Assembly (NCBI GenBank): GCA_016806645.1
Contig: JACSYO010000512.1
Span: 62,001 to 126,000, forward strand
From: Ophiodon elongatus
Lineage: Eukaryota; Chordata; Actinopteri; Perciformes; Hexagrammidae
Length of the DNA: 64,000 nucleotides
Direction: 5' to 3'
The notes under the pieces were generated by a model. The model was not told where the DNA came from and did not search any database. It worked only from the letters and a program-made list of their open reading frames with translations. Positions 12,626 through 54,244 of this stretch are shown in pieces. Numbering within the stretch: position 1 is the first letter of the stretch; each line of letters begins with the position of its first letter. The position numbers were made by a program, and so were the translations under genes.

Positions 12626-14625
12626 ACAATAATACAGACAGTATGTGCAATACATAAAATAAACACTATAAAATACTGTTCATACATAGCCACATGATGA
12701 ATATGGCATTTACAGAACAGTTGTAGTTGTTTGATTAGTTAATAATTGAAATTAATGATCTAATTCTTGATTCTCCGTCAACTACCTTTTTAGCACAATA
12801 AAAAAAGAATTGACAGCTTGTATAGAGAAAAGTAATGTAGACTGTGTCTTAAGTTTGAAATTCTGAGTTTTAGAGTTTTGGACATTTTCTTATATGTTTT
12901 AAAAATTTGAGGTTGGATCGAAAGTAAATCCCAGATATTTGTATTGAGAGTTCCAATTTTTTTGCCTTGAATGTAAGGATAGCATTGGATATTCTCTCTG
13001 ATAGAAAAAAAAGGCATGGCAACAAGTTTTTCCATGTTTACGATAAGGCAGGAGATGAAGTTATTCTGATACTTTCTCTATTACAGATATGAGTTTGTTT
13101 GCCACTTCCTCTGCACTTTTTCCATGAGTGTAGATAACAGTGTCATCAGCATACATTTGTACATTTACTCCATAACCTACAATGGGGAGGTCATTGACGT
13201 AGAGACTGAAGAGTAAAGGGCAGAGAATTGATCCTTGAACATTGTCCCACCCATTGTGTTCATTCTCGGAGATGACAGCACAATATGGGTTTTTATTGAT
13301 GCCTGATATAAGTTTTGCATTTAATACAAGCTTAAGAGTTTTGTTCTACGATATAAAATTTGTGACTTGTGAATTTTGAATCTTTTATGTTTCTTAAAAA
13401 ACATGGTTGCTAACAAGTGGCTAAATGAGACAACAGAAGCTGTTGAGGACATTAAATGTCATCCCGCAGATTAGTCCTCCTTCACAGCCTTGTTGTGTAT
13501 ATTCGCGCTCATGCAACCATGGTGTAGTTTGTTTGTAGCCTAACGTCAGCTTTTATTCCCCTGGCAATTGCATGGCTCAAGTGGTGTTTATTTGTGAAAG
13601 TTATCTTGCCGAAACAAATCATGTAAGTATCATAAAAGTCTGTTTTCTACAGTTTGTTTTCTGCAACAATCCACAACCGGGCTGATGCTAACTTCCGGGT
13701 TGGCCAACAAAAATTCTTCGTCCCTGCAGCACTCTATTGTAAAGCAGTATCAAACAATGCGTAAAACTTCCAAGATGTTTCTGTCTTCTGTGAAACATGG
13801 CAGAGTGTGCAGTATTCGAAGGAGCCCAGGTGCACTATTAGGAATTCTGAGCCCTCTGACAAGAAAGGAAACATGACCCCTTGACCTTGATGTGTTGAAC
13901 TTAGCAGAGTAGAACCTGGCATTCGAAGTTCGAGGACGTACACTCCCCTCCGTGAGCCACACTGCTCAGCAAGCCACTGCATACGTTGAATGCTTCAGTA
14001 AATCAGCGTCAGGGCCCAAGCCTTCAAAATGTTCACTCACAAACCAAACCAAACTGAGTCACCCTACTTTGGCTCTATTTTTTCCACTCATACGCATAAC
14101 TGTCATTTCATGACTCTTTAAATAATGCTAGTTACAGGCCTTGAACGCTTAATCCATAACATTAAGCTGTAGGGGAAAGTATGAGTCTTTTCATAGCAAA
14201 TGAAATGAATAAATTGCCATGGCTGGTATTTGTGTAAGTCTAACAACAGATTCATGTGTTGCCAGTTTTAGCATTAAAACCTTTTTGATTGTGTGTGTTG
14301 GTCAGTAAAATACAGAAACGTCCAATGGACGTAGCAATTATGAGGGTTTTTGAGATGTGTTTGAAATTTGGACACAGCTGGCCATGCCTGAAACACACCG
14401 GTGTGTGCGTGCCTTTATGTGTGTGTGTATGTGTGTGTTTATGTATGAATACACCTCTGTGGTTGAATGTGTAGTTTTGCATTTGTCGGCATGTGTTGAA
14501 GTGAGGCACTCTCTAAATATGCAATCACTCTCATGCTATGTAGCCGGCTCCTCAGGCGGTTAACTCCTGGGCGGACACACACCGTGCATGTGGGCGAACA
14601 ATCACTGCGGACAGGATGAGAAGCA

Positions 14626-14626
<1 letters not shown>

Positions 14627-14688
<62 letters not shown>

Positions 14689-14700
14689 TGTGTGTGTGTT
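14627..14700. repeat. (TG)n microsatellite
   Basis: A TG run interrupted once by TATG. A shorter, impure GT stretch lies just upstream at about 14400-14445. Confidence 0.95.
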
Positions 14701-15224
14701 TAAATGTGTGGTTGGACTTCCTCCTCTCAGCCCTCCACCACTCATAGATTTAGACGTTATTATTTCAACATAGTTAGCAGCTGTGTTTTGGTGGCGAAAC
14801 ATGGTAATCATCTCCCCACTGCTGGCTTTTCTATCGGGTTGAGGTGTATTTATAACTGTGGACTGTTTCACTCCACTTTCTCATGACACAAGACAGATGG
14901 GGAAGCTTTTAAAAAAAACAAAATGTCATTTGGTCGGCCTTTATTTGTCCTGATGGAATCAATCGGCATAACCCATTCTGTTTGAATGACAAGATCCCTC
15001 TAGGGATTTTATGAATTTACTCTCTGATAGAAAGAACAATAAGGAAAGTCAAAGAAACACTGTTTGAACCCGCAACTCACAAACCAGAATAAAACTCTGC
15101 AGCTATATGTTGGTGCAGTTTCGAGAAAGCATATCAAAATATAGGTCATTCAAATCCTCTCCTGATTAAACAAAGCTAAGAGTTCACAGCCCTGTAAACG
15201 GCTCTGTGAGGCTGTATTTTAGCA

Positions 15225-15430
15225 CGAAGGTGCTTTGCGCTATATGCTAACTGCAGCATGCTAACATGTTCACAGGTAACGTTTACCACGCCCATCATCT
15301 TAGTTTAACGCGGGTGCATTGCTAATTAGCACTAAACACAAAGTACAGTTGAGGCTGATGTGGTAACTATAGTATTGGACAAATTGAAATTTGATGGTGG
15401 TAGATGCAGAGTCTGTACAAAATATCATAG
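15225..15430 (+). repeat. teleost dispersed repeat (GCTAATTAGCACTAAACACA family)
   Basis: Contains GCTAATTAGCACTAAACACA, AAGTACAGTTGAGGCTGATG and GTATTGGACAAATTGAAATT in order. I recognise this as a high-copy percomorph repeat. No coding capacity. Confidence 0.7.
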
Positions 15431-18400
15431 CAATGCTCCCAGTAGTTGCGATACAAGGCATAAACCCTACAAACCTATACCTACCCTACATAGAGATTGA
15501 AATTAATTTAGTTAAACCTGATACTATACTGGCATAAAGGTGCTATATTTGAAATTCAGAGCATATCTATTGTCTCCACACAGCTCTCAACATGGCCTTG
15601 GGATCACAGCTTACGGTGCCAACAGTGCTAACGGTGCAAGCAACGTGCTGACAAATCTATCAGTGCAAACAACGGCAACAGTGCTGACTGAGCTAACAGT
15701 GTTAACCTAGAGGGGGAATATGGGGGGGCGGAGGGGACCATATTGAGACACCTCCTTACTTCAGTTAAAATCAGTTTCCAAAACACCGTGAGTGTTTTAC
15801 GTTTTCGCGCCTACGCATCGTCCCAGTGGGAAACACTGTTGCTGCCAATGCTCTGCCCACTCTGCAAGTGAGTGGGTGATGACAGGTGACAGAAATATAT
15901 GCGAGACAGATATCTCACTCAGTCGTACGGTTTCTAAACTCCCTCGGCAAACATTTCTGTTGGACTGCATACAGTAACCGGTCGCAGTTCAATGTAGGTC
16001 AGTAAATCTTAAACCTGTTCTACTTGTCTCGCTTGAAACTACAAGGTTCTTCTTTGGCCTCGTATCTGCCTTCCTGCACAAAAGGACTTCCCTTTACCCA
16101 CCAGGATGTGATTCCAGTATCATTGCCACCCATTTTGTTCTCCTTTCCTATCCTATGGCACTTAATATTGCCCATCTAATAAGTCTGAGCTGACTAATTA
16201 CAGATGGAAGGTCGAGGTGGAAGAAGTTTTAAATCCCAAAGTGCACTCCCGCTCTCCCATTCTGTCATTTGTAGTCATAGTGCTTGTTCGTCTTAGGCTA
16301 TAGGAAGAAATGGAGATAAGCTCACCCACCTTTTTCAAATACTCTGTACACTCCTAATTCTTAATTTTCCACCTACAGACTTCCTTTGCCTCCATCTTTC
16401 ATTTAATTTGCCAGCTGCCTCTGCCTTTTCTCCCCCGTTAAGCCATCCCTTCTAAACTTTTTAAGTGACAGTGTTTGATACAAGACGAGTGGTCTAGCTT
16501 GTTTGTTTTATTTCAAGATGTTGACATGAAGAAGATCATCGACACGATCTCACCCTTTGCAGATTTTACTACTTATTTCATAAAAATAAAAAGCATTTTG
16601 GAAGTGTTTTTTGAGGACGGTGAATTTTGGCTTCCCCAGAGTTCCACACCTACTACCCACCAAACACATACACAAAGACATACACACTCCAACACACATA
16701 CTGATCCCAAACTCAAATTATGGGCTTGGCAGCTCTCCCTGTCCTCCCGTTTTGTTGGTAACCCACATGCAGACCTCCAGTGCCAGCAGAGTGTGGCAGA
16801 GGGTCACTGTTTCCCACAGTCCCACAAGTTTCACAGACTTTCTTCTTACCCCCCGATCCTCTGCTGTTGGTCCCCACCACCATAGAATCCCCGTAGAAAT
16901 TTTCCACTCACACCAAAAATAGTTGTCTGACTGCTGGCCACGCTCGCTTGGTGCCCTCCTGTCGCTTATGGCAGGCTGAGCACACAGACCGACGACTAGA
17001 CTATTTTCAACTCAATAGTTATGAAATTCATTAATTTATTGTATTTGTTTGCTTTTTCACTGTGACGAATGAACATCCAGTTTTTTGTAAGACGTTGTGT
17101 GCGAAAAGCATTGCGTGTTTGAGAAAAAGGGAGATGAAATAAAGGAAAATACTACTGGGTGTTCTGGGCATTGCTGTATGTAGAGTGGGCATGTCCCTAA
17201 AAAAAGATGAAGGGCGAGGACAAGGTAGGCACTGTATATGATCTTCAATGCTACTATACAGTATGTTACTTTGGCCCAAAGACCCAATTTATTATTAAAT
17301 GAAAAGCTAGAATTTTAGAATAATATGGTTGAAGGATGCCCACATTGGTGTCTTTACGGCACTCTTCCCAAATACTACACTCCTAAAAATGCTCTCATAA
17401 AAACATCAACCCATAGTTTCTGGTCCCCAAATCAAATAATCCTTTGCCATAATATTAGATTTGTAGAGAAAACAGAGCCTTTTGTGTTTAACTGTTAGGT
17501 AGCCAACTAGCTAGCTAACTACTAGCGAACCAATATTTATCATCAAATAAAAATTAAAGCTCCCTGTCACATACTTAACTTAACAACATAATTGAACTAG
17601 GCGCATCACCAAGCAGCATGTGGTAAGTGATATAGAATTGGCAACAAGGGCCCCTCAGCGGAGTGCAACAGCTTGTCAAGCTATTTGCAAGAGCATTAAC
17701 CGCCAAAGATTGCGAATGCAACCTAAACAAATTGAATTTGACAAATGGTGACCGACTTCTAGATCCATGGGCTATTATCAAGTCGGTAGAAGTCATTGGC
17801 AAGTGGCCTAATCCCATTACACCAGCGAGAAATTACAACCACACAGTCCCTAGATGCTTACGTTATCTGTGGTCATGTGCGTCAAACACCATGACATACA
17901 TACTCAGAATTTAGATTTTATTTATCAGTACAGTGGCAGTTAACGCAGTTATTAACTTGCAGTCATAGAGTAGAGGTGTTTCAGTTCTGTAAGTCGGCTA
18001 TAAGTCACGAGTTCACGCGGTGACTAGTTACTCTGGAACACCTGTTGCTCAGGTTGCGATCCTGTCACCATTCTGTAGACGTGGGGTCCGCTGTTGGAAT
18101 ATTGAGTCGAACATGCAACAACCAGACCTTTTGATGCTGCTAACTCATCTGGATGGCTGGGGCTCACACGCCACCTCCGTTGCCAACACGTGCACGCATG
18201 ATTTTGATGATGTCGGCTGTATAAGGGTAGATTGACAATTTTGTTTTTCTTTAACTTATCATCATGAAGTAAATTTTGGTTGCACAATGGAATGGCTTGG
18301 GAAAAATTACATCATCGATATCGAGAATGGTTCCCTATAATACCCCTTTCCATCCAAATTAGCATGGATATGCAGGTTCTTTACACCAAAAAAATAGGGG

Positions 18401-21400
18401 ATTGACTCCTTTCCCATTGGCAGTAGACTGCAAGTATGCCTTTCTGTTTTTTGTTGTTGTTGTGTCACGTTTGACATCAAGAACACAAAACAGGGTTGGT
18501 AAACAGTGAAATTGTTACATTGGATACTTCTTACTACTTTTTATAATATATGTTACTTATTTGATCTCTCTTTCAAACTCAAATTTGTGGCTGAGATGAC
18601 AAAAAGTAGCAGAACTGAAGTTACCGCTTAGCATGATAGCATGCGCCATTACTGCCAATCAGAGCTGCTGAGTCATTCATCCAGGGAATGAATGCAGACA
18701 AAAGTCAGATGTTAGTATGTGTTAGTGGGTTTTTGTCCAGTGGGAAAGAGGCTTCTCTTTCACTTTGCAATAATGCTGTCCACTGGGTACGATTTCTCGG
18801 GAAAATGAAGGCCGGATTTACGGCACAAAGGAAGTGTGTCAACCATGTGAAACCAAAACAGGAAGAGGATACCACTTTTTTTCCCCCAGATACTATGGCT
18901 GTCCCCAGTTAACCAAAGAGTATCCTTTGTATTCATTTGGAGTTCAGAAGTTGTTTCTTTCCACTTTTTAGTGAAGTGTATTTGTATACTAAAATGCTAA
19001 AAATGAAATGTAATACTACTACTACTTAAAACGCCTTAAAAATAGTGTCAATGAAGAACTGGCTAAAGTTTTAAATCAGATGGCGAAAAAACTATCTTAA
19101 CTTAATAAATGTACCTTTTCTTTGTATTTGTGTCTTTTTGTTCCTTTTTCTTATATCCTCAGAGTAATGCTGCTCTTTAACCAGTGTTGTTGAGAGAGAG
19201 AACGAAGCCTGTACTTCCTGCCCATTTAATCACTTCATCAGAAACACCATTTCTAAAAAAAATGTAATCAAATGGAGGATAAAACAAAACTCTATGATCT
19301 AGTAGAATGAGTATAAAGAACCCTTAGGGTTATTATAAAGAACCATAAAGAAATCCAACTAAAAAAAGGTTTAGTACAGAACCACTTGTTTTTATAGCTT
19401 GTAAGTTATAAACAGCTCAACAAAACACTGCAATATTGCTTTATCTAGAAGGAAATTGCAATTAATTTGCTATCAGTATGAATAATTCAAAGCTGGATTC
19501 TCATATTGGATAATCAGGAGGAATGAGGATCCTGGAGCCAATCCACAAAGTGAAAAAAAAGTGCACCCGGGCCCTGATAAACATGCGTCCTTTTGCCCTG
19601 ATATTGCGTTTTGCGGTCTGACAGCACAGTGCAGGCAGTTGAAATTTATTCCCCTTGTGATGACACAAGAGGTCGTCCAAACCCTCCAGTATGTTTGCTC
19701 AGCTACCTCGTTTTGGACTGGGGGGAGTCAGTAAACAGGTAAAAATGCTACAAATAGAACCTAGCCACTTAAGAATATAGTCTTGAGGGAGGGCAGCCTG
19801 TTCCCGGGTCTGCGTCAGCACTGACCTTTTTGCTGTTTGCTAAAGGGATTTGATTTCACCTCGAACTCTCTCGCTTTCCCCTTTTTTTTTTTACATTCAC
19901 CCTTAAGCCATCTGAGAGTTATAAAATAGCAGTTTTGTCCGCGGAGGAAAAGCTGGGATAGTTCAGTCGTGGGCCAAGTGATATCATGTCAATGATAAGC
20001 TGATTCCAGCAAATTAATGTTTGCCATTTTCAAGGTGGTTGGAGGTTCTGCATATTTCAGAAGACCTCTATAAGCAAGCATGCACACTTGTAAACATGCA
20101 TGCATATCACCCAGAGGTCAGAGGTCAGGGTCAGCGCAAAACATTGATTGAGTGCCTTCAACAGTGCTGATACTTGTTGTTACAAGTCCTCAAGCCACTG
20201 AAGTATGTATTTCTGCTCATTACTACCTCCTGCTGTGAACCATTGCGAAAACCTATTTGCACTCATTCCCTCACTGGTGGCTCACAGAGATATAAATGTC
20301 CTTCCCTCTGAGTTGGACATTGACTGGTCTCTACTATTCACTGTCAACTTAGATGTTTAGCCCTCCATGAACCTACAGCCCCCTCTGCTGGGATTACACA
20401 GGCAGACATTGTCACTATCACTTGATGCTGTTCGTATGTGATGAAGAACATTTTGAATTTCTTTAAAAACTTAAAGAGCTGCTTTAGATTAAGAGTTATA
20501 ACAACATTAGTCACTTAAAATGAAGGTTATCAAGAATGAAAATGCAGACTTTAAATATTCTACAGCTCAGCTTTTTGTCACTTAGCTTAAGGCAGAGGAA
20601 GGAAACGCAATATGAACAGCTCCATGGTACTACATTTCTCTAAACAAAGCTGAACAAATAGCAGTTTTCTTTTGTGGTATCCAGTGTGGCTTTCGTGTCC
20701 GGGAGATTAACTGGTATCAGGCCAGCAATAGAAGGGGTGTTCGCAGGTTAAACATGAGCCATGTTTGCTTTCACTGCTGTTCCAATCCAGTTCAGTCCAT
20801 TAAGGTCTACTTTTCATGGCACACTATATTTCATATTAACTATCACATGGCTCAGCAGTTTTGAAATAGGCCTGGGGATGAATTATCATTCTTCAAAGAC
20901 AAACATCTGGTCAAACATCTGGGCGGCATGCATTTAAAAAAATTCAAGATCACTCCACACTGTTGTGTTTAATTAAGTTTAGTCGGAGAATCTTGGGGGA
21001 TTGATCAACATATGATATAGCTTTAAACTGTGTCTTGATTCCTCTGTCAAACAAAAACACTCAAGAAAGGCACCAGTGTTAGGGCTATGTGAAGTGAGAG
21101 AGTTTTCAGATCCAGAGAACAAAGTAAAGTAAATGTCATGGACCAAAGAAAGCTATATCAAGGAAACACTGTACACACGCACATACACAGTCGTTCCTCG
21201 ATGTGTCTGGGAAGGGACAGACATAATCATTAGCACGGTAAATATGAAGGATATATGGCTTACACTGACAAACTGCAAAAATAAATAAAAATGTTGCCGT
21301 CCCTTTAAGTCCCTTTATCCCTCCAAGGACAATTCATGACTTTGATGTATTTCATTGTGAAAACGAAAATATCATGGTAATGCCCCATAAAAGTTCTGTC

Positions 21401-21519
21401 TTTGTTTGCTTTCACATATTTGTCATAATGAAATTATTTTATTTGGGGTAGGCTATTGCTGTCATCAATTTAGGACCAAAGTAAAACCACAACATCCTGT
21501 AGTATTAGAGGAAGGTTTA

Positions 21520-21600
21520 GCTAAACTAAGCTAAGCTACAATAATATGAACTAAGGTAAGCTAAGCTAACATAGAATAACATAAGCTAAGCTAAGGCTGT
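21520..21600. repeat. AAGCT-rich simple repeat
   Basis: The pentamer TAAGC/AAGCT recurs in a loose array (CTAAGCTAAGCT and neighbours) over about 80 bases. It is low complexity and not coding. Confidence 0.6.
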
Positions 21601-22190
21601 GGTTTTGCTAAGCTCAAAGACATACTGTATATCTATTGTTATTATTGGCTGTTGTACTTAATTCTACAGTAACAACAAAAATAACAAATGGAGTCTGGTT
21701 ATATCTACTGTATACCACTGTACTGAAGTGTCCAAACAGACAATGCTACAGAAAAATCACAGACTGATGAAGACATGAGACAGAAATACACATTCACACT
21801 GTATACACTACTCACTTTCTATTACTTGCACTGCTGCATATCCTTCTAAAGAAGGAAAAAACAAAGCTCACAGTGCATCAAGACAAATGTGCCAACTTCT
21901 TGAGAAAACCTTGCGTGAGAGTGCCAATAAAACAATTCCCACAAACTGAAAACAATTCATGTTTATTTTATGTCCATTGTTAATCCAAAACTCAGTCCTG
22001 TTCCCCTGAGACTGTCCATTGTCACCTATGCTGGAGGGTAGCCAGTGTCAAGCCAAGATTCTCAAAGTGTTTCCTTTGCCGGCACAATGCCTGTGAGCAT
22101 GCGGTATTCAGCACTGCTACCCATAATGCACTGTGGGAGAAAAAAATGTAACGCCCCTTTTGTTTACCTGGAGGAAGCCAGACAGAGACT

Positions 22191-22863
22191 TTCACCAGTC
22201 TGGAAAGAGGAAGCAAAAGGAAAGCCGGAGGAACGGAGAAAGAAAAGGAGCTTGCGCTTGGATTGCCCCTCCTCAAACATGAGCCAGCTGTTTTCAGTCA
22301 AAGTGGATTTGATAGATACTCTGAAAACGTTTACAGATACTTTAGAGTTTGTTTCCCTGCCTTTTGGCATGACAAAGGTGTGAGTCGGAGAAGTGGGACG
22401 GTCAGAGCACTGGGAGGAGCTGCAGTGGTCTCCATGTATGGACTCCAACTCTGTTCATATGGTAAAAAGAGGGTCACATGGGGCAATAGTCTTGGGAGCA
22501 GTAGGGGTTGAGGGGGGAGGGGAGAGGAGGGAGGGAAGGGAAGGGAACAAGGAGAGAGTGAAGAGATATACATGCTGCAGGACTTTGGCCTGCCTCATGC
22601 GCAGGAGGCAGCGGCACTTCCCCCCTGAGTTTAGAGGACACTGGATCTCATTACAAAGGAATGGAACCAAAGATTCTGAGCGAGTGCCAAGTTGAGGTCA
22701 AACCAAAGCTCTAACTGCCGCACCAGAGCCTTGATTTCACTTACTTTGGATGTTTTTTTGTTGTTTTTTATCTCTTACCTGTGGGGCTGAAAGTTGCACT
22801 ACACAAAGTGCCATCCCCGGACACCCACTTTCAAACTTTCTTCCAGACAATTGAGGAGCCAAG
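22191..22863 (+). promoter_or_regulatory. slc12a7: probable promoter / 5' UTR of slc12a7
   Basis: The stretch before the slc12a7 ATG is purine-rich, especially 22500-22566, and is distinctly less AT-rich than the intergenic sequence upstream. No clear TATA box was seen. The transcription start cannot be fixed from sequence. The region is inferred from its position next to the first coding exon. Confidence 0.4.
22498..22566 (+). repeat. polypurine tract upstream of slc12a7
   Basis: A nearly pure G/A stretch with G runs of three to six, about 300 bases before the start codon. Such strands can adopt triplex or quadruplex structure. Only the composition is seen here. Confidence 0.7.
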
Positions 22864-52355
<29,492 letters not shown>

Positions 52356-53300
52356 CACCAAGAGGTTCCGAATCATTTTGGATGGAAACACTGTTGGGCA
52401 GTGGAACCCCAGAGGACAGGGTGTTGGCGGAGGGAAAAGGCAGGACTTTGAGATGCATCATGGGCAAAGATGTCGGACAGAGGAAGTACAGTACACTGTG
52501 AGGACCGTGATCTCTGGGGAGGACAGGGGAGGTTCTACCTGCAGCACAGCCCGAGCTCAGTGCATCATCTGGGGCCACAGAGGGCTCTCTGCACCCCTTC
52601 CTCCTGGGGCTCCCTAACTCTGACACATCTGTACACTGTAAAATAACTCCTGTGTGGTTGCACTGTGGAGATGTTCTTTCCTCAGTTGAGCTGTGAAGTG
52701 TGTTGTCCTTTTTAGCATTCCACTGATTGTTGTAGCTGGCTAAAGGCTCATCGGTTCAAACAAAGGTTGCTGACATAGGGCCTTTATTTATCTCAGTACC
52801 GTTGATGAAACCTTTCATCGACGTATGACAAGAGCCGACTTGAGAGTTGGTCATGTTTTTAAGTCATTATATTTGACGCGTTTGCCTCTTGTCACTGCAT
52901 CAGAAGCCAAAATGCCATTGATAACTATGAGGACAGTTTAAGGGCAAACTTGATTGCTTGTAATCCATAGATTGTCTTGGACATTGCTTATCGACTGTTT
53001 GTCTTATGATCGAAAAGAAAGAGGTGAGAATGCAAGAGGAAATGCAACTTTTGTGATTTTAGCATTTTTAGTACATTTTAAGTTGAGTTAACGATGTATC
53101 TGACTGACATGTTTGTATTGGCGCAAAATGTTAAGGCGTGTGCGTGAGTACATAACAAGCTAGCGTGCGCTGATGAGGAAAACTGAGCAACTTGGAGCCT
53201 ATATTTTATTTAATATTGCTATTGTTTTTAAGTAAAATGTGTCATGTGTTGGTTCAGCAGAAAAAGACACAAACAAACCAAAAAAGTCCGGAACTCTGAC
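52356..53300 (+). other. slc12a7: probable 3' UTR of slc12a7
   Basis: Sequence from the TAG stop (52353) to the transposon end at 53303. No canonical AATAAA was seen in this stretch, so the polyadenylation site is uncertain. The UTR could end earlier with a variant signal or extend into the transposon. Confidence 0.45.
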
Positions 53301-53302
53301 GA

Positions 53303-54244
53303 GCGAATTCACAAAGAGAGGATTGCGGCCGCTGATAGCGCCATCAATTCAATCCCTTGTAACCGCTATCTAAGGTTTGATTCACAAACTATATAGGCTA
53401 ATGATATTACAGCTCAAACACACACATAATGAAGTTTGAAGTTGAAGTTTTGAAGTTGAGTGCTATTGGCCCCTTTCTTTGCATCTGATTGCAATTATCC
53501 ATTTGGCAAAGTATAAATGTCGCCTTTGTGGCAAGAACTCTGTAGGCAGAACAATGGCAGAGAGACAAACGAAATGTTCAGACCGCGAGCTAGAGGACCG
53601 GACCGCTGAGGGGCAGAGGCATTCCTCTGAACTTCAGGCAGGGAATTTAAACGTGATGGAGAGAAAACCCTAATTTGGGATATAATAATATCCCAGCCTG
53701 TCAGTGCTGATGGTGTTTTCAAAATGTACACCTTCAGGCTGTAAAAGAAGATGGCTGTGATGATGTGATTAGTGGAAAGTCTGGACATTACACATTTTAT
53801 AAATGCGCTTCATTTGCCGCCAACTCTCTGAGGTCGCTAATAATTTCACTGTGACTGCGAGCGACAATTGAGTATGACGTATGTTTGTAGGCCAACCCCC
53901 GGAAGTGAGCTTCACACTGATTACCTCATTAAATAGCCAATGGGATTTTTCCATTGGAAATCTAGAATTTTGCAGAGAGTAAGCTTCCAATAAGTTTATG
54001 ATACTTACACATTTTTGTTCAGCAAGATAATCTTCCCATAATAATCTTCCCAAATTACCACCACTTTTATGATTTTATGATATGAAATTAGCATTTTACC
54101 AAATTTTAAAACGTGAACGTAGCACTGAGACACTATTTGCTTGGCAGCACAGTAAGGGGTGGATTTGAGAATTTCCCGTTTATCTTTTCTTATTTGTGCA
54201 GTTTTAGCGGCCGCAAAAGCTGCGGAATCCTTTTGTGAATTCGC
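53303..54244. mobile_element. DNA transposon with terminal inverted repeats downstream of slc12a7
   Basis: The left end GCGAATTCACAAA (53303) and the right end TTTGTGAATTCGC (54244) are exact inverted repeats. The similarity continues inward through GCGGCCGC at 53329-53336 and 54208-54215. About 940 bases, without a recognisable transposase, so non-autonomous. Confidence 0.75.

Larger units (their letters stand above)
9646..22190. other. intergenic region between crispld1 and slc12a7
   Basis: About 12.5 kb with no exon, RNA gene or conserved protein segment that I could support on either strand. The open frames are short and mostly fall in repeats or low-complexity sequence. Recognised contents are listed separately: the inverted repeat pair at 10086-11045, dispersed repeats at 11500-11945, 12543-12625 and 15225-15430, and a GT microsatellite at 14627-14700. 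The rest shows no structure that I can name. Confidence 0.6.

Noticed and set aside
16475..16922. 136- and 103-codon overlapping frames
   Set aside because: Low-complexity His/Thr stretches from a CACACA-rich patch, overlapping in two frames, with no recognisable domain or splice context.
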